NCBI RefSeq assembly: GCF_032229225.1
Contig: NZ_CP135076.1
Coordinates: forward strand, 1,345,001 to 1,409,000
Direction of reading: 5' to 3'
DNA: 64,000 nt
Source of the DNA: Stakelama saccharophila
Lineage (GTDB): Bacteria; Pseudomonadota; Alphaproteobacteria; Sphingomonadales; Sphingomonadaceae
Below the pieces are notes generated by a model. It was given only the letters and a program-made list of their open reading frames with translations, did no database searches and was not told where the DNA came from. The translations under genes were made by a program, and so were the position numbers. Positions within the stretch are counted from its first letter, which is position 1; each line of letters opens with the position of its first letter. This document shows, piece by piece, positions 39,602 through 48,587 of the stretch.

Positions 39602-40563
39602 TGGCGGGTGCGCGACCCCGCATCGTATCGCTGCTGCCCAGCGCGACGGAGATCGCGTGCGCGCTGGGCTTTCGGGACGCGCTGGTCGGGCGCAGCCACG
39701 AATGCGACTGGCCCGAGGGAGTGTCCGACCTGCCGGTCGTCACCCGCAGCAAGCTCGCCAAGGGGCTGCGGTCCGGTGCGATAGAGGCGCGGGTGCAGGC
39801 GATCGTCGGCGCGGGCCTGTCGGTGTACGAGGTGGACACCGATCTCCTGCGCGCGCTCGAACCCGATGTGATCCTGACGCAGACGCAATGCGCCGTCTGT
39901 GCCGTCACGCCGGACGATCTGCAGGCCGCGCTCGATGACTGGACGGGGGCGGCGCCGCGCCTGATCAGCCTGGCGCCCGATGATCTGGACGATGTGTGGC
40001 AGGATTTCCGCAACGTCGGCGCGGCGCTTTGTGCCCAGGATCGGGCGGAGCGCGTGATCGGCGATTGCCGCGTGCGGCTCGATGCGGTGCAGGCGGCCGT
40101 GGCCGATCGGCCGCGTCCGCGCGTCGCCGCGATCGAATGGATCGACCCGTTGATGGTTGCCGGAAACTGGGTGCCCGAACTGATCGCGCTTGCCGGTGGC
40201 GAGAGCCTGTTGGCGACGCCGGGCGAGCATTCGCCGGCGATCGCGTGGGCCGACCTGGTCGAGGCCGATCCGGACGTCGTCGCCCTGATGCCGTGCGGCT
40301 TTCGCATTCCGCAGACGCTGGCCGAACTGGACGCGCTGACCGGGCGGCCCGAATGGCGCGACATGCGTGCGGTGCGATCCGGACGGGTCTTTGCCACCGA
40401 CGGGCAGTATTTCTTCAACCGGCCGGGACCGCGCCTCGTCGAATCCGCGGAAATTCTTGCCCAGCTCATGCATTCGGACCTCCATGCTTTCGGCCATGGT
40501 GGCGAAGCCTGGCGCCGGGTCGCGGTGCAGGATCGCGAACCCGCCTGGCAATCGGGAGGATGA
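39601..40563 (+). CDS. Cobalamin-binding (BtuF-like) protein without signal peptide
   Basis: 320 residues with the helical-backbone metal-receptor fold: IVSLLPSATEIACALG at the N-terminus, HECDWPEGV, the conserved TQTQCAVCAV and WIDPLMVAGNWVPELI. These are characteristic of BtuF-type corrinoid-binding proteins. There is no N-terminal signal or lipobox, so unlike periplasmic BtuF it should stay in the cytoplasm. No ABC permease or ATPase is nearby. Coupled to the upstream membrane protein by a one-base overlap and to the following lipoprotein by a 4-nt overlap. Confidence 0.8.
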   Translation: MAGARPRIVSLLPSATEIACALGFRDALVGRSHECDWPEGVSDLPVVTRSKLAKGLRSGAIEARVQAIVGAGLSVYEVDTDLLRALEPDVILTQTQCAVCAVTPDDLQAALDDWTGAAPRLISLAPDDLDDVWQDFRNVGAALCAQDRAERVIGDCRVRLDAVQAAVADRPRPRVAAIEWIDPLMVAGNWVPELIALAGGESLLATPGEHSPAIAWADLVEADPDVVALMPCGFRIPQTLAELDALTGRPEWRDMRAVRSGRVFATDGQYFFNRPGPRLVESAEILAQLMHSDLHAFGHGGEAWRRVAVQDREPAWQSGG

Positions 40564-40997
40564 CGATGGCGAAGATGTGGAGGATGCTGGCGGCGGCGCC
40601 GGTGATCGCGGCGCTGGCGGCCTGCGACGGCGCGCAGGATCAGGGGGCGGAGAACATGGCTGCAATCAATGCCGCCGATGCGCCGCCGACCGCCGATGCG
40701 CGTGACGCAAATCTGATCCCCGAACGTTTTCTCGGCGAGTGGGACAGCAGTGAAGAGGCCTGCCGCGACGAAAGCTCGGAGATGCGGCTGGTCGTGCAGC
40801 CGCAGCACCTGCAATTCTACGAAGGCAGCGCCAGGGTGCGGTCGGTCGGCCCGGCCGGCGGAGACGGCATCGCGGTCGCGGCGACCCTGGATGCGGAGGG
40901 AATGACCGAGGAGCGCCGGTTCGACCTCGCGCTCGAACCGGATGGTCGGCTCGCGGTGACCACCGGCGGTTCGACCATGGTTCGGGTGCGGTGCTGA
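40560..40997 (+). CDS. Lipoprotein of unknown function
   Basis: 145 residues. A lipobox follows a short signal (PVIAALAACDG), with the lipidated Cys at about residue 22. The mature part contains a conserved-looking block IPERFLGEWDSSEEACRDE with two later Cys residues possible for a disulfide (ACRDE and the terminal VRVRC). The start codon overlaps the stop of the BtuF-like gene (ATGA). Small GEWxxxxxxC proteins of this kind are common exported alphaproteobacterial proteins with no known role. Confidence 0.7.
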   Translation: MTMAKMWRMLAAAPVIAALAACDGAQDQGAENMAAINAADAPPTADARDANLIPERFLGEWDSSEEACRDESSEMRLVVQPQHLQFYEGSARVRSVGPAGGDGIAVAATLDAEGMTEERRFDLALEPDGRLAVTTGGSTMVRVRC

Positions 40998-41632
40998 ATC
41001 CATCGGCGCGATGGCTGATCGCCGGAGCCGTGACCGTCCTGCTCGGCGGCTGCGGCGGCTATTTCGGCGGCAATGACGAGGCTCCGGTCAACAGCCATGC
41101 GGTCGCGAAGGCGGGCGATGGCGGGGACGGCGCCACCGACGACGGGCAGGAAGACGACGGCCCCCCGATCGTCTATCCCACGCCGGCCCCCGCCGGCACC
41201 GTGACCCTGCCCGAGCCGCCGCGCGAGGGGCGCTGGACGTTGCAGGACACGCCGGACGGGCCGGGCGCCGTGTTCGGGCGCCTCGGCGGCGAGGGCATGA
41301 TGGCCGTGACCTGCGAACGATCGCGGCATATGCTTCGGGTGCGGCGAACCGCGGTTGAATCGAACCCCGATCCCGTCGTGGCGCTCAATCTGTCGCTGCC
41401 GCAGGGGCGCACCCTGGTCCGCGCCTTTCAGGAACAGGACAACGCCTATCGCTATACCGGGCGGATGCCGCTGCGCCAGCCATGGCTGGACGTGCTGCTG
41501 GCCAGTTCCGGTACGCTGGAAAGCGATCTCGACGGCAAGGCGCCGCTTTCGGTGCCGGTGTCGGATGACTTGAAGCGCGTCGTGCTCGCCTGTCGCGGCA
41601 CGCGCGGAACCGAACGAGGCCAGCCATCATGA
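40991..41632 (+). CDS. Lipoprotein of unknown function (GTG start)
   Basis: 213 residues from a GTG overlapping the previous stop. Signal and lipobox (TVLLGGCGG, Cys at about residue 21) are followed by an acidic Gly/Asp-rich linker (about residues 40-60), Pro-rich PTPAPAGTVTLPEPP and a folded domain of about 140 residues with two Cys (VTCERSRHM, LACRGT). No family recognised. The 4-nt overlap with the next gene (yffB-like) indicates one operon. Confidence 0.65.
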   Translation: MLNPSARWLIAGAVTVLLGGCGGYFGGNDEAPVNSHAVAKAGDGGDGATDDGQEDDGPPIVYPTPAPAGTVTLPEPPREGRWTLQDTPDGPGAVFGRLGGEGMMAVTCERSRHMLRVRRTAVESNPDPVVALNLSLPQGRTLVRAFQEQDNAYRYTGRMPLRQPWLDVLLASSGTLESDLDGKAPLSVPVSDDLKRVVLACRGTRGTERGQPS

Positions 41633-41976
41633 GCATCACCCTGTACGGCATTCCCAATTGCGACACGATGAAGAAGGCGCGGGCATGGCTGGACGATCAT
41701 GCCGTCGGCTATGCCTTTCACGATTACAAGAAGGCCGGCGCCGATCCCGCCAGGCTGACGCTTTGGGCCGATCACGTCGGATGGGAAACGCTCGTCAACC
41801 GGCGCGGCACCACGTTTCGCAAGCTTCCCGACGACGCCAGGGAGGGTCTCGATCAGGATCGGGCGGTCGCGCTGATGGCGCAGCACCCGTCGCTCATCAA
41901 GCGGCCGGTGCTGGAATATCCCGGCGGTATCCTCGTCGGGTTCGATGCGGAGCGCTACGCCGCGGCGCTGCTATAG
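41629..41976 (+). CDS. ArsC-family (YffB/Spx-like) reductase
   Basis: 115 residues, thioredoxin-like fold of the arsenate reductase family. The single N-terminal cysteine Cys11 in YGIPNCDTMKKA and the LIKRPVL motif match YffB, a predicted glutathione-dependent thiol reductase. True arsenate reduction is not implied. Overlaps the lipoprotein gene by 4 nt. Confidence 0.85.
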   Translation: MSITLYGIPNCDTMKKARAWLDDHAVGYAFHDYKKAGADPARLTLWADHVGWETLVNRRGTTFRKLPDDAREGLDQDRAVALMAQHPSLIKRPVLEYPGGILVGFDAERYAAALL

Positions 41977-42043
41977 CCGGCCCGGCCACGGCGCCGTTTC
42001 GCGCGGCTGGATTTCCTGATCGCGGACCTATAAGCGCGGCGAC

Positions 42044-42697
42044 ATGGCTGCGCCATCCGATCCGCTGCGCGTTCGCGCCGAACATATCGGCCTGTTCGAA
42101 ACGGGCATCCTGCACGGGCATGTGGAGGATGCGACGACGCTGAACGCCGACCTGAAGGCCGCGATCGCGCAGCGCCGCGGGCAGGACGCAGGTCTCAACC
42201 GCTCCAACGTGGGCGGCTGGCATTCCACGACCGATATGCTGTACTGGGGCGGCCCGGCGGCCGAGCGGGTGTGGGACACCGCCCTGCGCATGGCGAAGCG
42301 CCTGTCCTATTTCGAGGCGCGCGATCCCGACAGCGTCGCCTGGTCGGTACGCATGTGGGCCAATGTCTCGCCGCCCGGCGCGCTCAATATGAGCCACGCC
42401 CATCCCGGCGTCCTGTGGGCCGCGGTCTATTATGTCGACATGGGCGAGGAGCCGGGCGGGAGCGGCGGCGGCGAACTCTATTTCGAGGATCCGCGCTTTC
42501 CCGTACCGCTGATGACCTTTCCCGGCTTTCGCGCCGTCGGCGTGGACGGCCGGCCGCAGCAGAACGAGCGGCGGCTGACGACCAGGGCCGGTGATCTCGT
42601 GCTGTTCCCGGCCTGGGTCCGCCACGGCGTCCGCCCCCATTGCGGCAGTCGTGAGCGCATCTCCATCGCCATGAACATCTACGGCAAGGAAAAATAG
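42044..42697 (+). CDS. Putative 2-oxoglutarate/Fe(II) oxygenase (TIGR02466-type)
   Basis: 217 residues. The segment MSHAHPGVLWAAVYYVDMGE and the C-terminal DLVLFPAWVRHGVRPHCG with RISIAMNIYG fit the TIGR02466 group of the cupin-like 2OG-Fe(II) oxygenases. The likely iron ligands are a His in SHAHPG, an acidic residue in ELYFEDPR and His in VRHGVRPH. Substrate unknown. Probably monocistronic and convergent with the XRE regulator. Confidence 0.8.
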   Translation: MAAPSDPLRVRAEHIGLFETGILHGHVEDATTLNADLKAAIAQRRGQDAGLNRSNVGGWHSTTDMLYWGGPAAERVWDTALRMAKRLSYFEARDPDSVAWSVRMWANVSPPGALNMSHAHPGVLWAAVYYVDMGEEPGGSGGGELYFEDPRFPVPLMTFPGFRAVGVDGRPQQNERRLTTRAGDLVLFPAWVRHGVRPHCGSRERISIAMNIYGKEK

Positions 42698-42707
42698 GGC
42701 AGGGGGC

Positions 42708-42920
42708 CTATCCCTCCCAGCGGAACACCGCTTCCAACGGCTTGCCGAACACCTGCGAAATGCGAAAGGCGACCTCCAGCGAGGGTGCGTATTTGCCCGC
42801 CTCGATCGCGGCGACGGTCTGCCGCGTCACGCCGATCCGCTCGCCCAGCTCGGCCTGCGTCATCTCGCCGGCGAGGAAACGCAGCGTGCGGATGTCGTTG
42901 GAAATGGGCGGTCTAGCCAT
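42708..42920 (-). CDS. XRE-family transcriptional regulator
   Basis: 70 residues from the ATG at 42920 (MARPPISNDIRTLRFLAG); an upstream start would overlap the partner gene further. A compact helix-turn-helix (MTQAELGERIGVTRQTVAAI) takes up nearly the whole protein, then KPLEAVFRWEG. It overlaps the upstream membrane-protein gene by 8 nt. Such pairs form small autoregulated operons. Confidence 0.88.
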   Translation of the reverse strand: MARPPISNDIRTLRFLAGEMTQAELGERIGVTRQTVAAIEAGKYAPSLEVAFRISQVFGKPLEAVFRWEG

Positions 42921-43347
42921 GCCAGCCCCGGCGATAATGCCAGGCTTCGCTGGCATAGCGGACGATTTCGGCGATCACGAGGATGCTGACGAGCAGGTTT
43001 GTGATCTGGAACAGGCTGATCCCGGCCAGCATCAGCGCCACGGTGACGCCGATGCCGGATGTCAGGACCCAATAGGCATGGGCCTGCGCTGTCCGGGCGA
43101 CCAGCCGATCGCGCTCGTCGGGCGGCGCGGTGGCGTCGCGCGGCGCCGAAATTGCTGCGCCGCCTGCGCCGATGGTTGCGAGCAGGGCCATCAGCACACC
43201 CATGCCGATCAGCGGTGGCACGATCGACCAGACCGGTCCGTCCCAGCCGTTCCGGCCGGTCACGCCCGCGAGCAGGTAGCAATAGATCGCATAGCCGCCG
43301 GCCGTGGTGGCGAGCAGTGCCCAGGCGAGTTTTTCCCGAAAGGCCAT
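42913..43347 (-). CDS. Membrane protein paired with XRE regulator (DUF2178-like)
   Basis: 144 residues from ATG 43347 (AGGAG six bases upstream; a GTG three bases earlier is possible). Four membrane segments (about 8-28, 38-62, 90-110, 112-130). The last helix is followed by YASEAWHYRRGWHG. Layout and pairing resemble the DUF2178 membrane proteins found with small XRE regulators. Function unknown. Confidence 0.75.
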   Translation of the reverse strand: MAFREKLAWALLATTAGGYAIYCYLLAGVTGRNGWDGPVWSIVPPLIGMGVLMALLATIGAGGAAISAPRDATAPPDERDRLVARTAQAHAYWVLTSGIGVTVALMLAGISLFQITNLLVSILVIAEIVRYASEAWHYRRGWHG

Positions 43348-43379
43348 CACCGACTCCTGTGTTCGATACGTTGGCCACG

Positions 43380-43407
43380 ATGTTAATTAAAGATAACATG
43401 ATGTCAA
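43380..43407 (-). promoter_or_regulatory. Promoter with palindromic operator of the membrane protein-XRE operon
   Basis: On the minus strand: -35 TTGACA (43402-43407), 16-bp spacer, -10 TAACAT (43380-43385). The palindrome ATGTTA-N8-TAACAT (43380-43399) covers the -10 and spacer. AT-rich in an otherwise GC-rich region. Binding of the small XRE protein here would repress the operon, a typical autoregulatory design. Confidence 0.6.
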
Positions 43408-43472
43408 GCCTATATTGCAAAGACCGCCTGTTCGCTTGGCGCAAGCGGGGCGAGCGCCTACAGCGCTGATCC

Positions 43473-44339
43473 ATGTCCACCACTTACACGATCGACACGT
43501 CGACAAGCCGTGCGACGCCGGTTTCCGCGCCGATGAAGCGGCTGACGGTGCCCGCGATCCGCAAGCGCAAGGGTGCCGACTCCGAACCGCTGGTGATGCT
43601 GACCGCATATACCGTGCGCATGGCCCAGTTGATGGACCCGCATTGCGACATGCTGCTGGTCGGCGACAGCCTGGGCCAGGTGATCTACGGCCTGCCCTCG
43701 ACGGTGCCGGTGACGCTGGAGATGATGGCCGGCCACGGTGCGGCGGTGGTGCGCGGCAGCTATCACGCGCTGGTCGTCGTCGACATGCCGTTCGGCAGCT
43801 ACGAGGCTTCGCCCGAAAAAGCGTTTGAAAGCGCGTCCTGGCTCCTGAAGCAGACCGGCGCCGCCGCGGTGAAGATGGAAGGCGGCGAGGCGATGGCGGA
43901 TACCGTCCGCTTCCTTGTCGAGCGCGGCATCCCGGTAATGGGCCATGTCGGCCTGACGCCGCAGGCGGTGAACGTCCTGGGCGGCTATGGCGCGCGCGGC
44001 CGCAGCGAGGCCGAGGCCGAAAAGATCGTCGGCGATGCGAAAGCGGTGGCGCAGGCCGGCGCCTTTGCCGTGGTGGTCGAAGGCGTGGTCGAACCCATCG
44101 CCGTTGCGATCACCGACGCCATTTCCTGTCCCGCCATCGGCATCGGCGCGTCGGCCCGGTGCGACGGGCAGGTGCTGGTGGCCGAGGACATGCTCGGCCT
44201 GTTCGATCGCACACCGCGTTTCGTGAAGAAATTCGACGATCTGGCCGGCCGCATTTCTGCCGCGGTCCAGGCCTATGCGGGCGATGTCCGGTCACGGGCG
44301 TTTCCCGGTGCGGATCAGATCTACGCACCCAAAAACTGA
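43473..44339 (+). CDS. panB: 3-methyl-2-oxobutanoate hydroxymethyltransferase
   Basis: 288 residues; the first step of pantothenate (CoA) synthesis, forming ketopantoate. TIM-barrel motifs: [31 protein letters not shown] (metal-binding Asp), [14 protein letters not shown] and [16 protein letters not shown]. An internal ATG at about 43533 is an alternative start; the annotated one adds a short Ser/Thr-rich leader. Its neighbours are not pantothenate genes. Confidence 0.95.
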   Translation: MSTTYTIDTSTSRATPVSAPMKRLTVPAIRKRKGADSEPLVMLTAYTVRMAQLMDPHCDMLLVGDSLGQVIYGLPSTVPVTLEMMAGHGAAVVRGSYHALVVVDMPFGSYEASPEKAFESASWLLKQTGAAAVKMEGGEAMADTVRFLVERGIPVMGHVGLTPQAVNVLGGYGARGRSEAEAEKIVGDAKAVAQAGAFAVVVEGVVEPIAVAITDAISCPAIGIGASARCDGQVLVAEDMLGLFDRTPRFVKKFDDLAGRISAAVQAYAGDVRSRAFPGADQIYAPKN

Positions 44340-44389
44340 TCTAGGTTTTCACATATGTCGCGGTTAAGGTCCGCGACCTTCCCGCCCCA

Positions 44390-45139
44390 ATGGAGTCCGT
44401 CTTGGCGCTTACCCCCCAATCCAACGAAGCGTTCCAGCGCGAAGTCGACGAGGAACTTCGACGCGAGCAACTGACCGAATTCGGCAGGCGTTGGGGCCTG
44501 TGGATCGGGCTGCTGGTGGTGCTGTTGGTGGCGGCGCTCGGCGGCTGGTTCTATTGGCAGCACCGCCAGAGCGTCCGCGCCGGGGAGCAGGGCGTGGCCT
44601 ATGACCAGGCGCTGAAGGGGCTGCGCGACGGCAATGTGGACAAGGTGATGCCGTCGCTCACCGAGCTGTCGGACAGCGATGTCGACGGGTACAGCGCCAT
44701 GGCCCGCTTCGCCCGCGCCGATGCGCTGATGAAGAAGGACGATAACAAGGGGGCGGCCGCGATCCTCGGCACCATCGCTGCCGACGCATCGCTGGCTCAG
44801 CCCTATCGCGATCTCGCGACGGTCCGGCGGACGGCGATCGAATTCGACACGATGAAGCCCGATGCGGTGGTGCAGCGTCTGCGTCCGCTGGCGACGAAGG
44901 AAAGCCCCTGGTTCGGCAGCGCCGGCGAACTGGTGGCGATCGCCTATCTGCGTCAGGGACGCAGCGATCTGGCGGCGAAGATGTACAGCGATATTGCCGC
45001 GGCGTCGGGGGTGCCCGATTCGATCCGGCAACGTGCGGTTCAGATGGCTGCTGTATTGGACGGCGCGACGAAGAACGGCGCCGCCAAGGGTGACGCCGGC
45101 GACAAGCCGAGCGAATCGAAGGACAAGAACGCGCAATGA
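44390..45139 (+). CDS. yfgM: YfgM-like inner-membrane TPR protein
   Basis: 249 residues. A cytoplasmic N-terminus, one membrane helix (about 38-58, GLWIGLLVVLLVAALGGWFYW) and a periplasmic TPR-like domain rich in Ala and Leu. YfgM is a SecYEG-associated periplasmic chaperone. Gene order yfgM-bamB-der is conserved in proteobacteria and supports the call. The C-terminus is a charged KGDAGDKPSESKDKNA tail; 4-nt overlap with bamB. Confidence 0.88.
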   Translation: MESVLALTPQSNEAFQREVDEELRREQLTEFGRRWGLWIGLLVVLLVAALGGWFYWQHRQSVRAGEQGVAYDQALKGLRDGNVDKVMPSLTELSDSDVDGYSAMARFARADALMKKDDNKGAAAILGTIAADASLAQPYRDLATVRRTAIEFDTMKPDAVVQRLRPLATKESPWFGSAGELVAIAYLRQGRSDLAAKMYSDIAAASGVPDSIRQRAVQMAAVLDGATKNGAAKGDAGDKPSESKDKNAQ

Positions 45140-46458
45140 TGAACAAGCTGAAGACCTCCGCGGCGATTGCTACGCTGGTCACGCTGGGCGCATGCGGCAT
45201 TTTCAAGGGTGGCGACAAGCACACGCCCGTATTGGGCGACCGGGTTCCGATCCTGGCGTCCGAGACCGAAATCAACGTGGACGAGACGATCGCCGACGTG
45301 CCGGTAACGGTTCCGGCCCCCCGCGCCAACGATGCCTGGACGCAGCCGGGCGGCGATGCGGCGAAGGCGATGGGCGCGCTGGCGCTGCCGGATCAGCTCT
45401 CGCGCGCCTGGAGCATCCGGGTGCCGGGCGGATCGAAGCGCAGCCACTTTGCCGCCGCGCCGGTGGTCGCGGGTGGCCGTCTCTACGTCATGGATACCAA
45501 TGGCGCGGTACATGCCGTCGATGCGCAGAGCGGTGCGACGGTGTGGACGAAGCAGACCGCGCCGGGCGAAGAGAATGCGAATGCGCGCTTCGGCGGCGGC
45601 GTTTCGTTCGATGGCGGCCACGTCTTCGCCACCAACGGCCTGGGCGAGGTCGTGGCGCTCGACGCTGCGACGGGCGATGAGATCTGGCGGGCGAAGCCGG
45701 GTGGTCCGTTGCGCGGCGCGCCCACGCTCGCCAACAACAATGTCTATGTCCTCAGCCAGGACAATCAGCTCTTCGCCCTCAGCCAGAGCGACGGCAAGGT
45801 GCAGTGGACCCAGTCGGCTTCGCTCGAATCGCAGGGCGTGTTCGGCGTGGCCGCACCCGCATCGGCGCGCGGCACGGTGGTCGCCGGGTTCTCGTCGGGC
45901 GAACTCAACGCCTATCGCTATGAAAACGGCCGCAGCCTGTGGGGCGACGTGCTGTCGCGCACGCGCATCTCGACCTCGGTATCGTCGCTGGACGACATCG
46001 ATGCCGATCCGGTGATCGACGGCGACCGCGCCTATGCGGTGGGCCAGGGGGGGCGCATGGTGGCGCTCGACCTGCTGAGCGGCCAGCGGCTATGGGAACA
46101 GAATATCGCCGGCATCGCCACGCCGTGGGTCGCGGGTGACTGGATCTATCTCGTCACCACCGATGCGAAGCTGCTCGCGATCGCGCGCGACAGCGGCAAG
46201 ATCCGCTGGGTCAGCCAGTTGCGCGCCTATGGCGACCCCGACGACAAGGAAGATCCGATCGACTGGTACGGCCCCGTGCTTGCCGGCGGCCGACTTGTGC
46301 TCGTCAGTTCCGACGGTGAAATCACCAATGTCGCTCCGGCAGACGGCACCGTGCAGGCGTCGGTCGACACCGGTTACGACTTCTCGTTACCGCCGGTGGT
46401 GGCCAACAACATGCTGTACGTCCTCGCCAATAACGGTACGCTGACCGCATATCGCTGA
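45136..46458 (+). CDS. bamB: Outer membrane assembly lipoprotein BamB
   Basis: 440 residues. Lipobox VTLGACGIFKGG near residue 20, then an eight-bladed beta-propeller with PQQ-type repeats (GRLYVMDTNGAVHAVDAQSG, YVLSQDNQLFALSQSDGKVQ, and similar). BamB is the BamA-binding scaffold of the BAM complex on the periplasmic side of the outer membrane. It does not bind PQQ in known cases. It sits between yfgM and der, as in many proteobacteria. Confidence 0.93.
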   Translation: MMNKLKTSAAIATLVTLGACGIFKGGDKHTPVLGDRVPILASETEINVDETIADVPVTVPAPRANDAWTQPGGDAAKAMGALALPDQLSRAWSIRVPGGSKRSHFAAAPVVAGGRLYVMDTNGAVHAVDAQSGATVWTKQTAPGEENANARFGGGVSFDGGHVFATNGLGEVVALDAATGDEIWRAKPGGPLRGAPTLANNNVYVLSQDNQLFALSQSDGKVQWTQSASLESQGVFGVAAPASARGTVVAGFSSGELNAYRYENGRSLWGDVLSRTRISTSVSSLDDIDADPVIDGDRAYAVGQGGRMVALDLLSGQRLWEQNIAGIATPWVAGDWIYLVTTDAKLLAIARDSGKIRWVSQLRAYGDPDDKEDPIDWYGPVLAGGRLVLVSSDGEITNVAPADGTVQASVDTGYDFSLPPVVANNMLYVLANNGTLTAYR

Positions 46459-46495
46459 TCCGGCGCGCGACCTGCGCCGGCACGGGAACATTTGC

Positions 46496-47848
46496 ATGCC
46501 GCATCCTATCGTCGCCATCATCGGCAGGCCGAATGTCGGCAAGTCCACGCTGTTCAACCGCCTGGTGGGAAAGCGGCTGGCGCTGGTCGACAATCGCCCC
46601 GGCGTCACCCGCGATCGCCGCGAAGGTGACGCCAGCCTGCTGGGGCTGGATTTCCGCATCATCGATACCGCCGGCTATGAGGACGAGGATCCCGACAGCC
46701 TGCCCGGCCGCATGCGCCGTCAGACCGAATCGGCGGTGCAGGGCGCCGATGTCGCCTTGTTCATGATCGACGCCCGGACCGGGCTGACCCCGCTGGATGA
46801 AGAGATCGCCCGCTGGCTCCGTGCGGCGGAGACGCCGGTCATACTCGTCGCCAACAAGGCCGAGGGCCGCGCCGGTGAGGCCGGCATGCTGGACGCGCTG
46901 TCGCTGGGCATGGGCGATCCCGTCGCGCTGTCGGCGGAGCATGGCGAGGGCGTGGTCGAGCTGTTCGAAGCGCTGCGCCCGCTTGTCGAGGCGGCGGAAG
47001 CAGCGGCGGACGTCGAGGACGCCGACGCACCGGACGCACCGTTGAAGCTGGCCGTGGTGGGGCGCCCAAACGCGGGCAAGTCGACGCTGATCAACCGCAT
47101 GCTGGGGCAGGACCGGCTGATCACCGGGCCGGAAGCGGGCATCACGAGGGATTCCATCGCCACCGACTGGGCATGGCAGGGCCGCCCCGTCCGCCTGATC
47201 GACACGGCGGGCATGCGCAAGCGCGCCCGCGTCCAGGAAAAGCTGGAACGGCTGGCGGTCGCCGATGCGCTGCACGCCATTGATTTCGCCGAAGTCGTCA
47301 TCCTGCTGCTCGACGCGACCAAGGGGCTGGAGGGACAGGATCTGCGCATCGCCGACAATGTCCTGAAGGAAGGCCGCGCCCTCATCATCGCGCTCAACAA
47401 ATGGGATGTCGCCGAAGATGCCAGCCGTCTGTTCAACGGCGTGAAGGCGGCGCTGGAGGAGGGCCTGTCGCAGGCGCGCGGCATTCCCGTGCTGACCGTG
47501 TCGGCGATTACCGGCAAGGGCATCGACACGCTGCTGAAGGTCGCGTTCGAAACGCGCGATTCGTGGTCGCGGCGGGTGTCCACGGGCGCGCTCAACCGCT
47601 GGTTCGAACGCGCGATGGAGGCCAACCCGCCGCCCGCGCCCGGCGGCAAGCGGATCAAGCCGCGCTATCTGACGCAGATCAACAGCCGCCCGCCCAGCTT
47701 CGCCCTGTTCGGCACGCGCGTCGACCTGCTGCCGGACAGCTACAAGCGCTATCTGATCAACGGCATCCGGCGCGAATTCGATTTCGGCGCCGTGCCCGTG
47801 CGGCTGATGCTGCGGGCCGCGAAGAACCCTTTCGACAAGCAGGCATGA
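46496..47848 (+). CDS. der: Ribosome-assembly GTPase Der (EngA)
   Basis: 450 residues, two tandem GTPase domains: G1 in GRPNVGKSTLFNRL (residues about 8-21) and in GRPNAGKSTLINRM (about 187-200), with NKAEG and NKWD specificity motifs. A C-terminal KH-like domain follows. Needed for 50S maturation. The ATG of tusA overlaps its stop by 4 nt. Confidence 0.97.
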   Translation: MPHPIVAIIGRPNVGKSTLFNRLVGKRLALVDNRPGVTRDRREGDASLLGLDFRIIDTAGYEDEDPDSLPGRMRRQTESAVQGADVALFMIDARTGLTPLDEEIARWLRAAETPVILVANKAEGRAGEAGMLDALSLGMGDPVALSAEHGEGVVELFEALRPLVEAAEAAADVEDADAPDAPLKLAVVGRPNAGKSTLINRMLGQDRLITGPEAGITRDSIATDWAWQGRPVRLIDTAGMRKRARVQEKLERLAVADALHAIDFAEVVILLLDATKGLEGQDLRIADNVLKEGRALIIALNKWDVAEDASRLFNGVKAALEEGLSQARGIPVLTVSAITGKGIDTLLKVAFETRDSWSRRVSTGALNRWFERAMEANPPPAPGGKRIKPRYLTQINSRPPSFALFGTRVDLLPDSYKRYLINGIRREFDFGAVPVRLMLRAAKNPFDKQA

Positions 47849-48054
47849 CCGTCCGCGTGGAGGCACGCGGCATGCGCTGCCCCTGGCCGGCGGTACGGCT
47901 GGCGCGCGCCCTCAGAACCGCGCCGCAGGAGCGCGAGTTCGAGGTCCGTGCCGACGATCCGGCGGCGGCTTCGGAAATGCGTATCGTTGCCGAAACGAAC
48001 GGTGCTGCGCTGTCGGTTGTCGGCCCGAATCATTTTCGCATAGTGCGGCTGTAG
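47845..48054 (+). CDS. TusA-family sulfurtransferase-like protein
   Basis: 69 residues with the TusA signature CPWP (Cys12, RGMRCPWPAVRLARAL). TusA-type proteins relay sulfur as a persulfide for tRNA thiolation, molybdenum cofactor or other pathways; which one applies is unclear. Overlaps der by 4 nt, so it is the last gene of the yfgM-bamB-der unit. Confidence 0.87.
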   Translation: MTVRVEARGMRCPWPAVRLARALRTAPQEREFEVRADDPAAASEMRIVAETNGAALSVVGPNHFRIVRL

Positions 48055-48144
48055 CGGTCCCCGCGCGCCCCTTTCGTCAACCGCCTGTTTACGATCCGCG
48101 GGGTAGAGCGGCGGTTCTGGACACGCGCATTTCGGAGGACGCAG

Positions 48145-48564
48145 ATGAACGACATGAGCGGAGGGGTGTCGCTGGTGAACTGGACCGCCTTTTCCCAGGC
48201 GCGTTCGGAACTCGGCGCGAACTTCGTTCGCATCCTCGGCTATTTTCGCGAAGACGGCGTGAAGTCGGTCGAGCAGATCGAAGCAGCGATGCGCGCGCAG
48301 AATGCGGCCGCGCTCGTCATCCCGGCCCACACGCTCAAGGGCGAATCGCGCCAGTTCGGGGCCGATCCGCTATCCGACCTGGCCGAGACGATCGAGACGA
48401 TCGCGCGCGATTGCGTCGAGCGGCACGACACGCCGACCGAGGCGCTGCAATATGTCGCGCAACTGCGGCCGCTGTTCGAAAACACGCTGGCCCTGCTGGA
48501 AAAGGAGGCGAGCCCGCTCGTTGCGCGCCGTCAGGGCTTCGGCCGCCGGGTCGCCGGCATCTGA
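48145..48564 (+). CDS. Histidine phosphotransfer (Hpt) domain protein
   Basis: 139 residues, a single four-helix Hpt domain. The phospho-accepting His62 is in PAHTLKGESRQFGA, a standard Hpt motif. Orphan Hpt proteins pass phosphate between hybrid kinases and response regulators. No kinase is adjacent. The C-terminus is basic and short. Confidence 0.85.
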   Translation: MNDMSGGVSLVNWTAFSQARSELGANFVRILGYFREDGVKSVEQIEAAMRAQNAAALVIPAHTLKGESRQFGADPLSDLAETIETIARDCVERHDTPTEALQYVAQLRPLFENTLALLEKEASPLVARRQGFGRRVAGI

Positions 48565-48587
48565 CGCGGCGCCGACGGCTGGCGCCT

